Assembly: GCF_001417735.1 (NCBI RefSeq)
Contig: NZ_BBUZ01000024.1
Location: 120,094-184,093 of the forward strand
Direction of reading: 5' to 3'
Source of the DNA: Streptomyces sp. NBRC 110028
GTDB taxonomy: Bacteria; Actinomycetota; Actinomycetes; Streptomycetales; Streptomycetaceae
Length of the DNA stretch: 64,000 nucleotides
How positions within the stretch are numbered: position 1 is the first letter of the stretch; each line of letters starts with the position of its first letter. Under the pieces are notes generated by a model. The model made no database searches, had not been told where the DNA came from, and worked only from the letters and a program-made list of their open reading frames with translations. The position numbers and the translations under genes were made by a program. This document shows positions 49,897 through 58,378 of this stretch, piece after piece.

Positions 49897-50907
49897 TCAG
49901 CCGGATGCCTGCCGGCCGGAGCGCTGCTCCAGCTCCGTCGCGAAGTCCTGCCACGCCCGGCTGCATTCCCGTGCGGCCGTGGCGATCAGCTCCACGCGGT
50001 GCGGCGGCACGTTGTCGCTGATCCGGGTCCACTCTTGCGGGCCCACCGTGCAGGCGTCCAGCAGCCGCAGCAACGTGCGGCCGGACTCGGAGAGCCGCAG
50101 CGACGGGTCCTTGCGCAGATTGTGGATCAGTGCGGGGAGGTCCGGGGCACGGTCGGCCGCGCGGTCGGAGCCGTCGATCCGGGCCACCGCCTTGGGACGC
50201 AGCGGGGTCGCGGTGGCGGCCGCCTCGGGCTCGCGGCGTACGGGCCCCACGGGGGCCTCACCGCGCCGCAGCCGGTCGCGGACGTCCCGCACGGTGGCGG
50301 CGCAGACCCCGGCCTCCCGGGCGACCTCGCGCAACGAGACGCCGGGGCGCTCGGCGAGTATCCGGCCTGCCTGGATACGGCCTTCGGCGGCGTCCACCGG
50401 GCGCTCCCGGCCGTCGCGCCCGAGCCGGGTGCTCGACTGGGGAATTTCCCCACTCGCACGGCGGCGGATCGCGCCGACCGTCTTGTGGGAGAGCCCGGTG
50501 ACCGAGGCAATGGCCCGGTCGGACCATTCCGGGTGGGAGTTGATGATACGTTTGGCAGCGGCATTCCTGTCGGCCCGTGGCAGGGGAAGTCCGTGCGAGA
50601 TATTTGCCTTGACCGCGAGGACAAACGCCTCTTCGTCGTCACATTCGCAGAAGATCGCCTCGATTTTTGCCTGGCCGCGCAGGTCCGCGGCCCGTACCCG
50701 ATGCATCCCGTCGATGACGTGCATGGTCCTGCGATTGACCAGAATGGGCGGCAGTTCGGTGTCCGACTCGGCGAGGAGGCGCACATGTTCGCTGTCCGCG
50801 CCCGAGAGCCGCGGCGAATCAAAGTGCGTTAAGTCGCCCAGGGACACCATTTCGGTGGACCGGTGCGTCATGATTTCGGCAGTGTCAGCCAGCAGCTGAC
50901 CATTCAT
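49897..50907 (-). CDS. StrR-type (ParB-like N-terminal) pathway-specific regulator
   Basis: A 336-residue regulator. Residues about 18-95 are a ParB/sulfiredoxin-like domain (LPPILVNRRTMHVIDGMHRVRAA split around the conserved DGxHR). Helix-turn-helix segments follow (WSDRAIASVTGLSHKTVGAIRRR near 115-140; VSLREVAREAGVCAATVRDV near 180-200). The layout is that of StrR and NovG, activators of antibiotic clusters. Leu26 is TTA (50830-50832), making the activator bldA-dependent. I chose the ATG at 50907 (AGGGGGA 7 nt upstream) over a TTG at 50928. It lies directly upstream of the PhzE gene on the same strand. Confidence 0.88.
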   Translation of the reverse strand: MNGQLLADTAEIMTHRSTEMVSLGDLTHFDSPRLSGADSEHVRLLAESDTELPPILVNRRTMHVIDGMHRVRAADLRGQAKIEAIFCECDDEEAFVLAVKANISHGLPLPRADRNAAAKRIINSHPEWSDRAIASVTGLSHKTVGAIRRRASGEIPQSSTRLGRDGRERPVDAAEGRIQAGRILAERPGVSLREVAREAGVCAATVRDVRDRLRRGEAPVGPVRREPEAAATATPLRPKAVARIDGSDRAADRAPDLPALIHNLRKDPSLRLSESGRTLLRLLDACTVGPQEWTRISDNVPPHRVELIATAARECSRAWQDFATELEQRSGRQASG

Positions 50908-51365
50908 GTGCCTATCCCCCTGTGACAATCCGGTGCTTCATGGAAGACAGCGATGGACGAAGACATCAGGAGGCGTATTGCCCATGGAGGGCCGGGCACT
51001 GGCCGACCGGCCCGGCCGATCGACGCGAAGGTGAAGTAATGACCAGCTCAAGGCCACCCCCGTGGACTTCCGCTTACCCCGTCCGTCTCATGGAACGCGA
51101 GCCCTCTGCCCCTACCCGGCGCGCCGACGCCCACACGTCGACCGGTTCATCGGGAGTTCTTCATGGCAGATGTCGATAAGGTTCGCGCTGGGTCTTACCA
51201 GGATCGTTGACGAACCGCAGCATTCACAGTGCGAGTTAACATCAGTTCCAGAATGAAGCGACCGTAGCAGTCGCCGCGTGGCGTACGCAACCAAAACGTG
51301 ACGGACCGTTTTATGGCCAACTCGCCCTATGCGAGGTATGCGAGGTGGACGGTCCCGAAGAAGAT
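50908..51365. other. 458-bp gap upstream of the StrR-type gene, with an inverted repeat
   Basis: GGTTCG (51180-51185) and CGAACC (51211-51216) are exact complements, with a second inner pair CTGG/CCAG. This echoes the GTTCG...CGAAC ends of StrR boxes, but the spacing is longer than the known consensus, so autoregulation is only possible. The plus strand between about 50950 and 51180 holds short open frames (28 and 46 codons, the second behind GAAGGTGAAG at 51039), whose fragments CPYPARRRPHVDR and VDFRLP recall terpene-cyclase N-termini. They are too short to call a gene. Confidence 0.4.
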
Positions 51366-52625
51366 CTAGTCGCGCAGCAGGACGGGCAGGTGCCGATGCC
51401 CATTGGAGATGAAGGACTCCAATGGGCGAAGCTCGGCGGGTGGCACCGCGAGGGCCAGGCCGGGAAAGCGCGCGAAGAGGGCGCTCAGCCCGATGCGCCC
51501 CTCCAGCCGGGCCAGCTCCGCGCCCAGGCAGAAGTGCGGACCGTAGCCGAACGACAGGTGCTCGCGGCGGGTCGCCCGGGTGAGGTCGAAGTCTCCGCCG
51601 CCCGCGCCGTGGGTCCCCGGATCGCGTCCCACAGCGGCGTAGTTGATGACGATGGGGTCGCCCTGACGGAAGGTCAGCCCGGTCGCCGCGTCGTGGACGT
51701 CCTCGATCGGGAACCGCATGACGATGGAGGCGATCGGCGCCTGGTGGCGCAGGGTCTCCTCCACCACGTCGTCCCACGACGCCTTCCCCGAGCGCAGCAG
51801 GGCGAGCTGGTCCGGGTGGGTGAGGAGGTTGACGATGGCGTGGTCGAGCAGGTTGACCGTGGTCTCGTGTCCCGCGCCGATCAGCAGCAGCACACTGTCC
51901 AGCAGCTCCTGCTCGCTGAGCCGGGAGTCGGTCTCGTCGTCGTGTGCGCCGATGAGCGCGCTGGTCACATCGTCGCCGGGAGCCTGCCGCTTGGTGGCCA
52001 GCAGCCCCGTCAACAGCCGGTACAGCTCACGGGTGTTGGCCTCCGCCTCCGCCTCCGACTGGCCGGTCGCGAAGATCCCGGCGACCCCGGCGCGGAAGGC
52101 GTTGTGCAGCTCGTCGGGGACGCCGAGGAGGGTGTTGACGACCATCAGCGGCAGCATCCAGGCGAAGCGTGACCGCAGGTCCACCACCGTGCCGGGGGAG
52201 GCGTCCTCGGTGGCGTCCAGCCCGTCGAGCAGGGACCGGGTGATCTCCTCGATCCTCGGGGCGAGGGCCCGGATGCGGCCGGGTGTGAACGCGGTGCCGA
52301 TCAGCCGGCGGAGCCGGACGTGTTCCGGGCCGTATGCGGTCAGCGCGTTACGGACGTCCACCCACAGGCGCAGCGGCCACTTGGGCGGAATACGCTCGTC
52401 GATGTAGTCGTCCGGCCAGTGCCGGTGGGCGTCCTTGGAGATCCGGATGTCGGTGAGGAGCCGCTTCACCAGAGCCGGGTCGGTCACCGCCCAGGCCACC
52501 ACCCCGCCGGGCAGCTCCACCGGGGTGGCCGGACCCCGGTCCCGCAACCGGTCCGCCTCGGCGTGGATGTCGCGGGCGGTCGGGTCGAGGCGGAAGGGGC
52601 ACCCGGAGGTCAACTCGGCACTCAT
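51366..52625 (-). CDS. Cytochrome P450 monooxygenase
   Basis: A 419-residue soluble bacterial P450. The oxygen-binding I-helix is [15 protein letters not shown], the ExxR motif is [10 protein letters not shown], and the heme-ligand loop is [17 protein letters not shown] with Cys366. The sequence resembles the CYP105/107-type actinomycete enzymes that hydroxylate secondary metabolites. It is upstream of the StrR-type gene on the same strand and marks the right edge of the cluster; a tailoring hydroxylation is expected. No ferredoxin gene adjoins. The upstream gap (52626-52810) is relatively AT-rich, with no identifiable box. Confidence 0.88.
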   Translation of the reverse strand: MSAELTSGCPFRLDPTARDIHAEADRLRDRGPATPVELPGGVVAWAVTDPALVKRLLTDIRISKDAHRHWPDDYIDERIPPKWPLRLWVDVRNALTAYGPEHVRLRRLIGTAFTPGRIRALAPRIEEITRSLLDGLDATEDASPGTVVDLRSRFAWMLPLMVVNTLLGVPDELHNAFRAGVAGIFATGQSEAEAEANTRELYRLLTGLLATKRQAPGDDVTSALIGAHDDETDSRLSEQELLDSVLLLIGAGHETTVNLLDHAIVNLLTHPDQLALLRSGKASWDDVVEETLRHQAPIASIVMRFPIEDVHDAATGLTFRQGDPIVINYAAVGRDPGTHGAGGGDFDLTRATRREHLSFGYGPHFCLGAELARLEGRIGLSALFARFPGLALAVPPAELRPLESFISNGHRHLPVLLRD

Positions 52626-52810
52626 GAAGAGAAATTTTCGCTCAATCGCACCGCACGAGAAAAGAGGAAAGGCGAAGGAAAGCACAGAACGTCCACCCCC
52701 TCTCCCTCATTCGCCGCATAGGAAACCGCTCGCGGTCGCATATCCCGGCGGAATAGCGAAGAGGCAAGAAACAGCATATGGCGCTTACGAAAAGATATTC
52801 GCACACGCCG

Positions 52811-54181
52811 TTACGGAGTACCCGCCTCCGCCACCGCGCCGTTCTCGGTCACCGCGCCGCCCGCCCCCTGGCTCTGGCGGCGGGCCGCGATCACCACGTA
52901 CACCAGCACCCCGGCGAACAGGAACAGCACGCCCTGGTACACCGCCGCGTATCCGGCCCCCGAGACCAGCCAGAAGGAGAAGCCGAAGCCCGCCAGCGCC
53001 AGCACCAGGTCCCAGACGAAGCGCCCGGTCCGCACCTTCTCGCGGCGCCCCGCCAGCAGGAAGTACAGCTGCGCCCCGGCCGCCAGCAGATACGGGACCG
53101 TCGCCGAGAAGGTGGTGATCAGCACCAGCGTCGCGAAGACCCCGTTCGACCCCGAGGTGTAGTTGACCACGGTGAGGACCGACGCCAGGATCACCCCGAC
53201 GAACACCCCGACCGTCGGCACCCCGCGCCGCTTGACCGTGAACACGGCCGGGAAGAGCCCGTCCCGCGCGGCCGCGTACGGCGCCTGGGCGCTCATCAGG
53301 ATCCAGCCGTTGAGCGCGCCGACGATGGACACCACGGCGGCCAGCGCGATCAGCGTGCCGCCCCACGTGCCGCCGAACATCGCGTCGACCGCGTCGGAGA
53401 AGGGCGCGGTGGAGTTCACCAGGTCCTTGTGGGCGACGGTGCCGAACACCGACACCGTGCCGAGCAGATAGACCACGGCGGCGCCGACCGTGCCGAGCAC
53501 GCTCGCGCGCCCCACGTTCCGCTCCGGGTTCTCCATCTCGCCCGCGCTCATCGACGCCGACTCCACGCCGAGGTAGCTGTAGAGCAGGATCGCGGCCGCC
53601 GCCGACACCCCGCCGACCGCGCTGCCGCCGCCGGCGTTGAAGGGGCCGATGTTGTGCGGGTCGAAGAAGAAGAGGCCGACGACCGCCACGAAGAGCAGGG
53701 GCACGAACTTCAGCACGGTCGAGACGAACTGGACGGCACCGACCCAGCGCGTCCCCGCGAGGTTCGCCAGCGCGGGCAGCCACAGCGCGAGCAGCGCGAT
53801 GGCCAGGTCCGTGCCCTTGGACGCGTGGCCGGGGGCCAGCACATGCACATAGCCGACCGCCGCCACCGCGAGCGCCGCGTTGCTGACCCAGGTCATCGTC
53901 CAGTACGACCACGCCGACAGGAAGCCCGCGAAGTCGCCGAAGGCGGCGCGGGCGTGGACGTACGGCCCGCCCGTACTCGGGTCGCGCCGCGCGAGCCGCC
54001 CGAAGACGAGCGCGAGAGCGATGGCGCCGACCGTCAGGACGACGAAGGCCAGCAGGCTGAGCGTGCCGTACGGGGCGACGGAGGCGGGGAGCAGGAAGAT
54101 GCCGCCGCCGATGATGTTCCCCATGACGAGGGTGGTCGCCGTGGGCAGGCCGAAGCGGCGCGTGTGGTGCTGGTCGAGCAT
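52811..54181 (-). CDS. APC-superfamily amino acid permease/antiporter
   Basis: A 456-residue protein with 12 hydrophobic segments. The first helix carries the APC signature TTLVMGNIIGGGIFLLPASVA, with the unwound GxG region that binds the amino-acid backbone. Later blocks LLYSYLGVESASMSAGEMENPERNVGRA match the APA (basic amino acid/polyamine antiporter, ArcD/AdiC-like) branch. Substrate is not certain. It lies outside the cluster, facing the P450 gene. Confidence 0.88.
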   Translation of the reverse strand: MLDQHHTRRFGLPTATTLVMGNIIGGGIFLLPASVAPYGTLSLLAFVVLTVGAIALALVFGRLARRDPSTGGPYVHARAAFGDFAGFLSAWSYWTMTWVSNAALAVAAVGYVHVLAPGHASKGTDLAIALLALWLPALANLAGTRWVGAVQFVSTVLKFVPLLFVAVVGLFFFDPHNIGPFNAGGGSAVGGVSAAAAILLYSYLGVESASMSAGEMENPERNVGRASVLGTVGAAVVYLLGTVSVFGTVAHKDLVNSTAPFSDAVDAMFGGTWGGTLIALAAVVSIVGALNGWILMSAQAPYAAARDGLFPAVFTVKRRGVPTVGVFVGVILASVLTVVNYTSGSNGVFATLVLITTFSATVPYLLAAGAQLYFLLAGRREKVRTGRFVWDLVLALAGFGFSFWLVSGAGYAAVYQGVLFLFAGVLVYVVIAARRQSQGAGGAVTENGAVAEAGTP

Positions 54182-54217
54182 GTGAATATCGTCAGGGACG
54201 ATGTACGGTGCACCAAA

Positions 54218-56437
54218 TCACCGGGCTTTGTCCGGCAGAACAGGGCGAGTGACCGGAAAAGGTACGGCGGCGGGGCCCGGAACCCGGGATTCCTGCGCGA
54301 GACCCTGCGACCCGTCAGACAAGACCCCGTCCCCCGGAACCCGCACCTCCGGCGCCTCCTCCGGCCCCCGTTCCTCCCCCGCACCCAGACCCTGAGGAAC
54401 CTCCGGTCCGTCCGCCTCCCGCAGCCAGCGCCGCAGCACCGTATGCACCCGCTCCGCACCCACCAGCTCCTCCCCCGCCGCGACGGGCGCGGAAAGCCGG
54501 ACCGGCCACAGCAGAAAGGGATGACCCTGCTCGCCGCCGAGGCCGCCGTGCGAGCCGATCTGCTCCTCGAACGCGTGCACCTGGCCGGTCGCCGCGTCGT
54601 AGGCCGAGTTGACCATGATGTCGGGGGTGTTCCGGAAGTGCGCGGTCCGCCGTACGGCATCGGCGGCGCCCGGCCCGAAGACCGCGAGCGGACTCTCCTT
54701 GATCACCCGGCCGGTGTCGAGGTGGTGCTCGGCACCGCCGGCGCCCAGCACCACCGCGCCCTCCGTTTCGGAGCGCACGAGCAGGAAGCCGATCCCGGCG
54801 TGGCCTGCGAGGGTGTGCAGCAGGGCGGGATGGCGCCGGTCGATGGCCTCGCGGCTCATCCGGCCGGGGACGTCCGGGAACGAGATCAGCCCCAGGTTCC
54901 CGGAGGCCAGCACCACCGGCCGGGACTGCCCCTCCCCTCCCTCCGGTTCGTCCTTCTCGGGCCGGCGCAGCGCCGCCCGCGCCGCCACGCGCGCCTCCGC
55001 CCCGCTCGCCGTACGCCCGGCCGCCTTCGGCACCGGCAGCCCGCACCCGGCGCGCACCAGGTCCTTCAGCGTCAGCCCGTACGCCCCCGCGAACGTCGGC
55101 CCCGGGCTCTGGCCGTGGTCGGACAGCAGCACGATGCGGTAGTCGCGGGGCGCCCGCTCCGCGACCTTGGCGATCAGCGCGATCGACCGGTCCAGACGGG
55201 CCAGCACCTGCTGGGCGTCGCGGCTGCGCGGCCCGGAGTGGTGCGCCACCTCGTCGTACGCCACCAGGTCGGCGTAGATCGCGGTACGGCCCGACAGGAT
55301 GTCCCCGATGACCGCCGCCACCACCACGTCCCGCTCCACCACCGTGGCGAACGCCCGGATGAGGGGGTAGAGCCCGCCGCGCCCCACCCGGGGCGTCTCC
55401 CTGCGCAGCTTGGCGCGGGTGGACTGGCAGATCTCCCGGCACACCTCGGCCACGAACGAGGCAGCGGTCCTGGTGGCGTTGGCCGGGTCGGAGAAGTACG
55501 TGAAGTAGCCGCTGCGGGAGCGGTTGCGCTTGCTGCGCCGCGCCGCGACCGACAGCACCAGCGCCAGCTCGTCGGCACCCCCGGTGAACAGGTTGCCCCG
55601 GCTCGCCCCGTCCACCGTCAGCAGCCCCTCGTGCCCGGCGCGGGCGGCGGCCCGGCGCTGCAACACGGCCGCGCTCGACGGCCGGTTGCTCACCATCACC
55701 TCGCCGCTCTTCTTCTCGTACCAGCGGAAGGCGGGCACGTCCTCGTTCGAACCGTGCAGGATGCCCAGCTGGCTGGCGCCGGTCTGGCTGGACCAGTCGG
55801 TGCGCCACGGCGTGACGGTGTGGGTGCCGCCCACCCACGTCGACACGGTCTCCATCACGGGCGGCTTGTTGTCCCGTGGCCGCAGCGCGTCCCGCAGCAC
55901 GGCGTGCCCCACCCCGTCCAGTTGGAGGAACACCGTGCCCGGCGGCCGCGCCCGGCCCCCGTCCTCCCCGCTGCGCCGCCGTCTTCGGTCCGCGAGCCGC
56001 GCCAGCCTGTGCCGGTACGCCCCGTCGTCCCGTACGGTCAGGAACGTGCTGGTCGCCGAGGACGCGGCCGACATCACCGCCGCCACCACGACCGCCGTCT
56101 CCGGCTCCACCGTGCCCCGCCCGTCCGGGATCAGCCCGATCGCGAGGAGCAGCAGCGAGCCGTTCAGCACGAACACCAACAGCCCCAGCACCAACGCGGG
56201 CATCAGCAGCAACGCCCGCACCAGCAGCGGCCACACCAGCGCGCTCAGCACACCGAACGCGCCCGCGCCGCTGGCGGCGGTGACCGCGACCCTCGTCGCG
56301 CTGTCGCCGTCAGCGGCCTGCAAGTGGAAATCGGGCAGGATGCCCGCGAGCGCCAGCATGGTGAGCGTCGACACCGCCCACACGGCCGCCACCCGGAGCA
56401 GGGCTCCCCCCACGGTCTTCCATCGGGGCTTCTGCAC
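54218..56437 (-). CDS. Membrane-anchored type I phosphodiesterase/alkaline-phosphatase-like protein
   Basis: A 739-residue protein. Three or four N-terminal hydrophobic segments (about 10-32, 55-72, 75-105 and 113-128) form a holin-IV-like membrane part. A phosphodiesterase/nucleotide-pyrophosphatase fold follows from about 165: TVFLQLDGVGHAVL (metal Asp), DWSSQTGASQLGILHG (nucleophile region), YDEVAHHSGP, LLSDHGQSPGP and IGSHGGLGGEQGHP, together a full set of metal ligands. Substrate unknown; nucleotide, lipid or teichoic-acid phosphodiesters are candidates. The GTG start is at 56437; 36 bp separate it from the permease gene. Confidence 0.8.
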   Translation of the reverse strand: MQKPRWKTVGGALLRVAAVWAVSTLTMLALAGILPDFHLQAADGDSATRVAVTAASGAGAFGVLSALVWPLLVRALLLMPALVLGLLVFVLNGSLLLLAIGLIPDGRGTVEPETAVVVAAVMSAASSATSTFLTVRDDGAYRHRLARLADRRRRRSGEDGGRARPPGTVFLQLDGVGHAVLRDALRPRDNKPPVMETVSTWVGGTHTVTPWRTDWSSQTGASQLGILHGSNEDVPAFRWYEKKSGEVMVSNRPSSAAVLQRRAAARAGHEGLLTVDGASRGNLFTGGADELALVLSVAARRSKRNRSRSGYFTYFSDPANATRTAASFVAEVCREICQSTRAKLRRETPRVGRGGLYPLIRAFATVVERDVVVAAVIGDILSGRTAIYADLVAYDEVAHHSGPRSRDAQQVLARLDRSIALIAKVAERAPRDYRIVLLSDHGQSPGPTFAGAYGLTLKDLVRAGCGLPVPKAAGRTASGAEARVAARAALRRPEKDEPEGGEGQSRPVVLASGNLGLISFPDVPGRMSREAIDRRHPALLHTLAGHAGIGFLLVRSETEGAVVLGAGGAEHHLDTGRVIKESPLAVFGPGAADAVRRTAHFRNTPDIMVNSAYDAATGQVHAFEEQIGSHGGLGGEQGHPFLLWPVRLSAPVAAGEELVGAERVHTVLRRWLREADGPEVPQGLGAGEERGPEEAPEVRVPGDGVLSDGSQGLAQESRVPGPAAVPFPVTRPVLPDKAR

Positions 56438-56591
56438 GCCGTGGCCTCACTTCGGATCGCGGCCCGCGCTGGGCGCGCGGGCCGGGTCCCAGCGTTGCAC
56501 AGCGCGGATGCGCCCCGGTGGGCAGGAGGTTACGGGGAGCGAGCCGTTCCGCTTACGACATGGTGACGGCCGCGGCCGAACGCGGCCTCGG

Positions 56592-56942
56592 TCAGGCGGA
56601 GGTGTGGGACCGGGCGTGGCCGTCGGGGAGCGTCGTGCGTTCGGCCTCGTCCTGGACGAGCCAGGAGAGCAGCGACGCCACCGTCAGTCCGGCTTCGGCC
56701 GGGTGGCGCAGTACCTTGCCCGGGTCGATCTGGTACGTGTTGGTGCGCCCCTCCCGGGTGTGAGAGAGATAACCGTCCCGCTCCAGGTCAGCAATGATCT
56801 TCTGAACGGCGCGTTCGGTGAGTCGGCAGTGCACCGCGATGTCACGGATGCGGGCGTTGTGATTGTCCGCGATGGCTGCCAGCACCCGCGCATGGTTGGT
56901 CAGGAACGTCCATCCGGTGTGCGGCTCGGGCACTTCGTCCAT
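56592..56942 (-). CDS. MarR-like winged-helix regulator
   Basis: A 116-residue single-domain protein with a clear winged helix: VLAAIADNHNARIRDIAVHCRLTERAVQKIIADLERDGYLSH broken around the recognition helix LTERAVQKII, then a wing REGRTNTYQID. A helical tail may dimerise. It is divergent from the STAS gene across 135 bp. No effector domain is visible. Confidence 0.75.
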   Translation of the reverse strand: MDEVPEPHTGWTFLTNHARVLAAIADNHNARIRDIAVHCRLTERAVQKIIADLERDGYLSHTREGRTNTYQIDPGKVLRHPAEAGLTVASLLSWLVQDEAERTTLPDGHARSHTSA

Positions 56943-57077
56943 GGCCCAACTCTAGCGACCGATCACGCACGCAACCAAAAACACGTAACACATTTCATGT
57001 ATCGGTTGACGTGTGTGGGGCGGGTAGGTGAGTCTGAGAACCGAGGTTGGTGATCGGAAAAGGGGAGGGCCACCGCC

Positions 57078-57590
57078 ATGCCGGAACCGGCACAGCCTGT
57101 CGTCGCGAAGTGCGTCGGGCACGCGGAGAGTGACGGCGGGCCGGCGGTGCTCCCGCCCTGCCCGGCGGCAACCGACATCGCGCCGGACGGCGACCGGATG
57201 CGCGTGAGTCTGCGGGGGGAACTCGACTTAACCGGCCAGCTGCTCCGGGGCGACCTGCACGAAGCCCTGCGCCGGTCGGCGAGCGGCGTCGATCTGGACC
57301 TGACCGCGTTGACCTTCTGCGACTGCTCCGGCCTCAACATCCTTCTCGACCTGCGCCAACGGGCCCTCGGCCAGGGCAAGACCGTCGTCATCCGGGGCAG
57401 CGGCCCGGCCGTCGAGCGGCTGCTGGACGTGACCGCCACCTGGGAGCTGTTCATTCCCCCGGGCCCGGACGACGAGGGCACGGCACCCACCGCCCGCCCC
57501 GCCGGCATGCCCGGGGACAGCGCTCCCGCCCGCGGTTCCTTCCGCACGGCGCTCCAGTTCGGCTACCGCGCCGTAGAGTCCTGCGCATGA
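57078..57590 (+). CDS. STAS-domain anti-sigma factor antagonist
   Basis: A 170-residue protein. Residues about 38-128 are a STAS domain (VSLRGELDLTGQLL, LDLTALTFCDCSGLNILLDLRQRA), with the phosphorylatable Ser84 in CDCSGLN. Such proteins bind and release HATPase-type anti-sigma factors. A Pro/Ala-rich tail follows. GGGGAGGG precedes the ATG. Leu51 is TTA (57228-57230), suggesting late, bldA-dependent synthesis. A possible kinase partner of the HATPase type is encoded at 61311-61724. Confidence 0.85.
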   Translation: MPEPAQPVVAKCVGHAESDGGPAVLPPCPAATDIAPDGDRMRVSLRGELDLTGQLLRGDLHEALRRSASGVDLDLTALTFCDCSGLNILLDLRQRALGQGKTVVIRGSGPAVERLLDVTATWELFIPPGPDDEGTAPTARPAGMPGDSAPARGSFRTALQFGYRAVESCA

Positions 57591-58180
57591 CCTCGTTACC
57601 GGGGCGGCGCGGACGCGTCGCCGCGACCGCTCTCCTCCTGGGCGCCGCCCTGGCCCTGACCGCCTGCGGCGAGCAGCGCGTCACGACGGCCGACGCGCCC
57701 AGCGCTCCCCCGAGTTCCAGCCCCGGCTCCCCCGCCGCCTCCCCCTACGTGGAACCCGGAGCCCACGACGGCGCCCCGCACTACCGCGAGAACAACGCAT
57801 ACCGCCTCCCCGGCGAGATGTCCCCCGCCGACGCCAAGGACGCGCGGAAGGAAGCCGCCCGCATCGAGCCCGTCCTCAAGCGGCTGTGGGGACGGAAGAA
57901 GTGGGACCCCAAGAGCGTGCGCGCGGCGATGCTCAAGCTCGGCTACGAGGAGGAGCGGACCGGACCAAAGGGAGAGCGGCTCGGCGGGACGCTCACCGTG
58001 CGGGGGATGGAACCGCGCTTCGAGACCGACCACTACGTCACACCCGAGGGCGCCCGGGTCGGCCTGCGCGTCCACCCTGACGCATGCGTCACGGCGTTCG
58101 TGCAGAAGACCAACTACCAGGTCAGTACGAACGGGCCCTACGTGGAGACCGGCTGCTTCGAGCCGCCCTCCGGCCACTGA
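57587..58180 (+). CDS. Putative lipoprotein
   Basis: A 197-residue exported protein. The signal peptide ends in a lipobox LTAC with Cys27, followed by a Ser/Pro/Ala-rich linker (about 35-55). The folded part (about 65-195) has regularly spaced charged helices (PADAKDARKEAARIEPVLKRL) and two cysteines near the C-terminus (HPDACVTAF, ETGCFEPP), perhaps a disulfide. No known domain recognised. The ATG overlaps the STAS stop (ATGA). Confidence 0.75.
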   Translation: MTSLPGRRGRVAATALLLGAALALTACGEQRVTTADAPSAPPSSSPGSPAASPYVEPGAHDGAPHYRENNAYRLPGEMSPADAKDARKEAARIEPVLKRLWGRKKWDPKSVRAAMLKLGYEEERTGPKGERLGGTLTVRGMEPRFETDHYVTPEGARVGLRVHPDACVTAFVQKTNYQVSTNGPYVETGCFEPPSGH

Positions 58181-58302
58181 GCCAGCGGCGGGCTGTGCGT
58201 TGTGCCGGGATCGCCGCGGCGCGGGTAGGTGGCCTTGGCGTCGGTGATGAATTCCGTGGCGTCACGTGGATCGACGTGGACTCGGCCGGCGATGATGATC
58301 AC
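58138..58302 (-). pseudogene. Truncated antibiotic-biosynthesis-monooxygenase (ABM)-like remnant
   Basis: Reading the minus strand from the GTG at 58302 gives MIIIAGRVHVDPRDATEFIT, the typical first strand and helix of small ABM-domain quinol monooxygenases (about 95-110 residues). After about 25 residues the similarity stops, and the frame ends after 54 codons, running into the tail of the convergent lipoprotein gene. The catalytic core is missing. It follows the QOR-type gene (58379-59281) on the same strand, a common pairing, so it is best read as a decayed partner gene. Confidence 0.5.
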
Positions 58303-58378
58303 GGTGTTCCTTCAGCAGCGGTGGGACGGCCTGAGCCGTTGGTACGCACGACATCGCGGGGCCGGTTCGCCGCCGCGC

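Noticed and set aside
49897..50907. Chromosome-partitioning ParB
   Set aside because: Only the N-terminal ParB-like domain is shared; size, HTH layout and cluster context are those of StrR-type activators.
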